Below the pieces are notes generated by a model. The model was given only the letters and a program-made list of their open reading frames with translations, did no database searches and had not been told where the DNA came from. Below, one piece after another: positions 59,101 to 64,000 of a stretch of 64,000 nt of DNA. A program made the translations under genes and the position numbers. The stretch is from assembly GCA_003665825.1 (NCBI GenBank), contig QPFY01000012.1, forward strand, positions 434,001-498,000, in the 5' to 3' direction. The number at the start of each line of letters is the position of its first letter. Within the stretch, counting starts at the first letter, position 1. The DNA is from Microbotryum silenes-acaulis (Eukaryota; Basidiomycota; Microbotryomycetes; Microbotryales; Microbotryaceae).

Positions 59101-59340
59101 GCACGTCCAACAGCCGCCGCTGCATGGGTCGATGCCTCCCCAGTTCCAGCAGTTCGCCAGCGCGCCACCTCCGCCCGGCGCCATCTTCCAACCCACAGGA
59201 ACAGCCAGTGAGTCCTGCTGGCTTTGCCGTGTTCATCTTTTGCGTCCGAACTTATTGTGACTCTTCACCTCGATGTCTCTGCAGTGTTTTCCAACTCGCC
59301 TCAGATGCAAATGCCCCCTTTGGCGCTGCCGCCGCACTAA
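56171..59340 (+). CDS. PBP1: Ataxin-2 homologue (Pab1-binding protein, Pbp1)
   Basis: Five exons (56171-56181, 56285-56705, 56863-58986, 59063-59207, 59285-59340) give 918 aa. The first coding exon is 11 nt (MAAK, phase 2). An Ala/Pro/Ser-rich region precedes the Lsm-like domain, which is split by an intron (QRLVVLLLALV / GSKVVVTTREGKRYIGIL). The LsmAD domain follows ([27 protein letters not shown]...). A PAM2-like motif (KPNPNASAFTPG), which would bind the MLLE domain of poly(A)-binding protein, and HPFFGNKPYKRG come later. The tail is rich in Pro, Gln and Met. Ataxin-2/Pbp1 associates with poly(A)-binding protein and influences polyadenylation, translation and stress granules in the cytoplasm. 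The single long ORF starting at 56710 includes intron sequence at its start. The stop is TAA. Confidence 0.94.
56606..56641. repeat. 9-bp tandem repeat inside PBP1, four copies
   Basis: Four head-to-tail units GCCTGCATC (last copy varied) coding for Pro-Ala-Ser repeats in the N-terminal region of the ataxin-2 homologue; in frame, so length variation would be tolerated. Confidence 0.85.
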
Positions 59341-60006
59341 GGAAGGTGAGACCCAGAACGTAAGCGGATGGGAGGGCACAGGTCCCAGGAACAGGACAGG
59401 GTGGAACGATGGACAGCCGGCTCGGTTCGAGGGGTACGTTTTTTTTTTCGCTCGTAGCTGTTGAACTTGGAATTCTGGGATCATATCATCGCGAAGAAGT
59501 CTTGTTTACACCGACGCTCGCAGCAAGATGATCTAGCAACGCGGGGCCTCGCTGCCGCCAGCAAATGGACCACGTCACCGACGGTCCAGCCGGCGCCGAG
59601 CACGGGGGCATGCGGAAACCCCAATATTATCTTGAGAGGACCAAGGACTGCGTTCAGATCAAATGTCGGTCTGGTCCTCATTGTTACACTCCTTTCAAAA
59701 ACTTTCTAAGGCCAAATTCCATCGTTGCAAATTCTCTACGGCTTATGAATACTTTCTGGTGCACGTACACCGGCGAAAATCCAGGCCATCCAACCTAATC
59801 CGCCATGGAGTGATCGAGGATTTTCCGAAGCACCCCAGCCCACTACCGTTGGGCGCGCTCATCAGGCGCTCGACCCTGCACGCTCGAAGACGCTCGACTT
59901 GGGAGTAAGTTGGGACACACGCACGGCGTGTCGCCTCGCTTTCGTCGTCGCGCCTTGGACTTGGGGCCTCTTTTTTGGGGGGTCCGTCGATTCTATCTCG
60001 TTCGGC
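59341..60006. other. Intergenic between PBP1 and LAG1
   Basis: 666 bp with no open frame of protein-like quality; a T9 run lies near 59440. It is presumably the PBP1 3' untranslated region and the LAG1 promoter. Confidence 0.6.
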
Positions 60007-62114
60007 ATGTCGGTCATCAGTCGCAGTACGGTCTCGCCAGCTCCAGCATCTATACCCGATCCCAAGACGACGAATCACCGCCTACCCGATCGTCCGCGAC
60101 CACAGCCGCACGACCGACAGCAGCTGCATCCGCGGCGGTCAGCGGCCTCGCGACGGCGGTCGAAGCGTGTCAACACGCTGGGATGGTGCATGCAACGACA
60201 ACTCGGTGCGTGAGCGTGGGCCTCACCCGTGGACGAGCGAAAGTACTGGTAGCACACCCCTCGACCAGCGCTGCATCACTGACATCCGGCTACCCCGCAC
60301 TCGGTACATTGGCCTACAGGTATCTCGTTGAGCGTCATCGTCGTCGTGCTCGCAGTCAATGCCGCCTCGACGGCCGAACTGTTCCTCTCGACGCGGTGGA
60401 CACCGGCACCGTCGTACCATCTGCGCAACCCGTTCTCTCGCTTCCTGTACCTCTCGTTCCGGCTACCCGACTCGGATTTGTATTACAAGGGTAGAGAGTA
60501 CGTCATGCCGCCGCCGCTGCTCCACGAGATCGCGCTCGCTCTTCGCAGCCGTAGAATCGAGAGATAACCGTGTCGAATCCGCGCCAAGAATGTTGCTCAT
60601 CCCCCGCTTGTTTCCACCCGCGTTGCCTCATTTTTTCTCCCTACAGTGACGCGTACTTCATCGCTTGGTGGGTCTTGGTGTTTTGGTTCTTGAGGGAGGC
60701 GTTGATGAGGTGGGTCTTGGCGCCATTCGCGAGGCGGCGCGGCATCAAGGAGGAGCGCAACGTGGTCAGGTTCGCCGAGCAAGGGTGGTCGGTGTTCTAC
60801 TACGGTTAGTTCTCTGTTCGTGTGATTTCGGCTGATTCTTATGGATCACTGATGTTTTAAAGAATGATTCTCGGGGATGTAGTCATATTTTGGTCGCTTG
60901 GCCTGGTGAGTGGGCAATACTCGAATTAGCCCGTCCCCTCCGAGTCCCTTCAGAGCCGGTTCTGATGGGAGCCACTTGCTTACGTCTTCCCGTCCCTCAC
61001 ACGCGCTGCATTACTACAGTACATCATGCAAACAAGCCCTTATGCCTGGCTCAATACGCGCGAGTTCTACGTCGGGTACCCGCACATTGCCATTTCGGGC
61101 CTCACCAAATTCTACTGTCCGTTCCCTTCGCCATGGATTCGCCGTTCGATCTGGTGTTTGGTGCTGATCCTACCCCTTTTTTTGACTCGCTCTCTTTAGA
61201 CTTGGCTCAAACGGCTTGTGAGTTGTCACTCGTGCGGAATCGGCGATGCAAAGTTGCTTAGCCGCATTCTTTTCTACGTCGCAGTCTGGGTTCAACAGAT
61301 CATCGTGATCAACCTAGAGGCTAAACGCAAGGACTACTACCAAATGTTCACGCATCATATCATCACGACCCTTCTGATGATGTTGAGTTATATTCAAAAC
61401 TGGACGCGTATCGGGACGGCGATCTTGTGCACGATGGACGTGGCGGATATTCTTCTCTCGGTTCGTCGCGTCGACACTCGCAAAGGGCCATGCGTAAAGT
61501 TCTGACCGATACGTTCCCCGCTCAGTCCGCGAAATTGATCAAGTACTGCGACCGACCTCAAGCCGCAGATGTGATGTTTGCCGTCTTCCTCGTGGTGTGG
61601 ATCGCGACCCGACACGTCGCGTTCGGGATGATCACCTACAGCGTCTACGCCGAAGCCCACCAGATCCTCGAATACGACTGGCGCCCCCAGGACGGTTACT
61701 TCCACTCCTGGTGGGCCATGTTTATCTTCAAGTTCTTGTTGACGGCGTTGCAGGTGCTTCTGGTGATTTGGTTGGGCATGAGTAAGTGCTTGGAGGGAAC
61801 ATTCGATTTGCTTTTCAGCGATGTGCTGACGTTCCCACGCTTGCCGATTGTGCCTTCTGACAGTCCTGAGAGTTGTGTGGAAAATGGTGGTTGTTGGGGC
61901 GGTTGCCGAGGATATTCGCAGCGATGATGAGGCCGAGAGCGAGGACGAGGAGGACGACCAGGGCAGTGAGACGGACAACGAGAAGGATTGCGAATTGGAA
62001 GCGGCTGGTGAAGGGTCGCAAGAAGGTCGGGACCGCGTTCTCCAATGGGCGAAAGGCGGGCGAGCCCGGCAAACGGCGGTCCGAGTCGAAGTGTTCGAGT
62101 ACGGAGGTAGATGA
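60007..62114 (+). CDS. LAG1: Ceramide synthase (sphingoid base N-acyltransferase), TLC domain
   Basis: Nine exons fit in phase to 451 aa: 60007-60205, 60320-60497, 60647-60804, 60883-60905, 61020-61116, 61200-61217 (18 nt), 61285-61460, 61526-61781 and 61864-62114. The N-terminus is basic. TM1 lies in ISLSVIVVVLAVNAA; then FRLPDSDLYYKGRDDAYFIAWW, the Lag1 family entry to the TLC domain; FAEQGWSVFYYVIFWSLGLYIMQTSPYAW; AFWVQQIIVINLEAKRKDYYQMF. The Lag motif follows: THHIITTLLMMLSY and MDVADILLS, with the catalytic His-His and Asp residues. The C-terminus is very acidic (DDEAESEDEEDDQ), as is usual for fungal ceramide synthases and a phosphorylation target in yeast. The enzyme acylates sphingoid bases with fatty acyl-CoA in the ER. 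Start at 60007 is the first ATG of the open frame; an upstream exon is not excluded. Confidence 0.93.
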
Positions 62115-62643
62115 ACGACCGAAGGCTCTGCAGTTGCCCAAGGATCTGACAGTCAAGGCGACGAATGGGCATGGCAAGACGCTAGTCGAAAGCCACGAAG
62201 TGACCCGGCTGACCCGGCTGACCCGGCGGACCAACTGTCGGTAAACAGACTCGGTCGGCTTGTGCGTGGCGAGGGTGGTAGCCCGCAACGCCTGACGAAC
62301 ACGTGCTCTGCCAAATTTTCACCTAGTAATTCCGTCCTTTAGATCAGTTAAAGCATTGTAATAATACATCCCGTGGTACTGTCACGCGTGCAGCTCCGGT
62401 GCAGGCGGACCAGGCCATCGAAAGAGGTCCGTGCGAGCGGATAATGGCGGCGATCTGCCGCTGTCCCTCCGCCTCCCTTGAGGATGGCGTGGCAGCTTTG
62501 GCGCGGCCGTCACTATGCCTTCCTCCTCCGCCCCCGTATCCGCCTCCCTGCACCTTTAAAAGCGTCCGCACCAACGGCTTCTGCACGCTTAGACCTTGTT
62601 TCGCGACACTTGTCCTCTTCTTCCCCCACCACTACCATCAAAA
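62115..62643. other. Intergenic between LAG1 and GND1, with 9-bp tandem repeat
   Basis: Three perfect copies of TGACCCGGC lie at 62201-62227, just after the LAG1 stop. Pyrimidine-rich stretches at about 62510-62640 precede the GND1 start codon, as in strong fungal promoters. No other gene is supported. Confidence 0.65.
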
Positions 62644-64000
62644 TGAGCGCTGTGTGAGTGTTGCCTCGACAGTTTCACCTCTCCCTCCCCTCTCCCGCTC
62701 GCCGTCGCTCTGTCCCCCCGCAGCCTCGGTCAAGCGCCCGCCGATCCTCGCTCTCGGAGATGCTGCTGCCCTCGCTCGCAGGGGATTGATCATAAGCCTG
62801 CATCGCCATGATTGGGCATCGCACGGGTCTATCGTGATTCAACGAGGTGCCCTAGCATCTTTGACGTCGTCGTACCCCATTCCTTGACTCGTGCAGACTC
62901 GGTGAAACTGACCTCCGATCTTGCATCAACTGCCCCGCCCCGCCCTCGATCGCGATGCCATTCCCCACCACAGCGCTGATATCGGATTGATCGGTTTGGC
63001 CGTCATGGGTCAGAACCTGATCCTCAACATGTAAGCCTGCACCCTTACCCTGAGTAGGGATGGCTACATGCGGTATGCGGTGACCAAGCTGATGCGCATT
63101 CTCTCCGCCTCGTCACCGTTCCCATCGCGATCTCGATTTCGTCCTCTTTGCCAGGGCCGACAAGGGCTTCACCGTCTGTGCCTACAACCGCACGACCTCC
63201 AAGGTGGACCACTTCCTCGAGAACGAGGCCAAGGGTCAGTTGTATTCCTTCCGCGATCTAGATGGCCTTCATCGTTGGCTGCCTGAGTACATTAGACTCG
63301 ACCCGGTCCGACCGAGGCGAGGCGAGGCGAGCAAGCGCCCCGTGACCGAGGAAGGGCGTCGTTGATCCTCGTTCTTCCTCGGCGAAGCGCTGCACGCAAG
63401 GCTGGCCTCATCGTTAGGCACACTCCCCCGTCGCCAATATTCTCAACTGGTGATACAACCTCGCTAGACCCTGACGCTGACGTGCTCATATTGCTCGGTC
63501 CCGCCCTGGCCCGGTGAACCGCTACCAGGCAAGTCGATCGTTGGCGCTCACTCGATTGAGGAGCTTTGCTCCAAGCTCAAGACCCCCCGAAAGATCATCT
63601 TGCTCGTCAAGGCCGGTGACGCCGTCGACAACTTCATTCAACAGCTCGAGCCCCACCTCGAGAAGGGTGACATCATCATCGATGGTGGCAACTCGCACTT
63701 CCCCGACTCGGTCCGCCGTGTCGCCGCGCTCGAGAAGAAGGGTCTCCTCTTCGTTGGCTCAGGCGTGTCGGGTGGTGAGGAGGGTGCCCGCTACGGTCCT
63801 TCCATCAGTGAGTTGCGAATTGCTCTTTGAGCCAGGAACGCCGCGGCATTGATCTGACCCGTCCGTCCCTTTCCTCGCGTCTTCTAGTGCCCGGTGGATC
63901 CCCCGCCGCATGGCCCCACATCAAGGAGATCTTCCAAAAGACCGCTGCTCAAGTCGATGGCCAGCCCTGCTGCGACTGGGTCGGAGAATCCGGCTCGGGA
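62644..64000 (+). CDS. GND1: 6-phosphogluconate dehydrogenase, decarboxylating (3' truncated by window)
   Basis: Exons in the window are 62644-62654 (11 nt), 62974-63030, 63155-63234, 63529-63807 and 63888 to the end. The joined start is [23 protein letters not shown], the NADP-binding GxxxMG fold of the family, followed by [88 protein letters not shown] and MPGGSPAAW. These include the substrate-binding [16 protein letters not shown] block. The enzyme converts 6-phosphogluconate to ribulose-5-phosphate with NADPH formation in the cytosolic pentose phosphate pathway. The gene starts with a 319-nt intron right after 11 coding bases, and about two thirds of the protein lies beyond the window. 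Confidence 0.95.

Overview
The window is nuclear DNA of a fungus, most likely a basidiomycetous yeast or related basidiomycete. The evidence is the GC-rich coding sequence, many short GT-AG introns (mostly about 50-150 nt) with CTGAC/CTAAC-like branch sites, frequent micro-exons, and fungal gene families throughout. Genes are closely spaced on both strands with no operon logic. I see no rRNA, tRNA, CRISPR array, transposon or viral element. Exon models were joined by eye using splice signals, reading phase and protein-family conservation; where a junction stayed open I say so.

Layout, left part: fungal-specific transcription factor (partial, +); aromatic-amino-acid decarboxylase (-); a 1.8 kb gap; exostosin/GT47-like glycosyltransferase (+); a hydrophilic protein with duplicated exons (-); Gfo/Idh/MocA oxidoreductase with micro-exons (-); COQ11-like dehydrogenase (+); PRP4 spliceosomal kinase (-); aldo/keto reductase with a C-terminal membrane segment (-); sulfatase with an in-frame stop (-); two tandem MFS transporters (+).

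Middle part: a mitochondrial-looking protein of unknown role (+); RF1-domain mitochondrial peptide-release protein (-); ADE4 amidophosphoribosyltransferase (-); mitoribosomal protein mS33 (+); GPI-type phospholipase B (-); an unrecognised conserved-looking protein (+); ALG2 mannosyltransferase (+); mitoribosomal protein bS6m (+); a large PPR protein (-).

Right part: fibrillarin NOP1 (-); GT10 fucosyltransferase-like protein (+); SF3b subunit RSE1/SF3B3 (-); PABPN1/Pab2-type poly(A)-binding protein (-); ataxin-2/PBP1 (+); ceramide synthase LAG1 (+); 6-phosphogluconate dehydrogenase (partial, +).

Most genes are housekeeping. Themes worth noting are mitochondrial translation (RF1-domain protein, mS33, bS6m and a PPR protein within about 15 kb), RNA processing (PRP4, NOP1, RSE1, Pab2, PBP1, the last two head to head), and glycosylation/lipids (GT47, ALG2, GT10, phospholipase B, LAG1). 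The most unusual signals are in gene structure: coding exons of 4, 10, 11, 12, 13, 14 and 18 nt, a duplicated three-exon module, and a paralogous transporter pair with identical intron positions in which one GT-AG intron has become GC-AG. I did not find a clear new multi-gene system.
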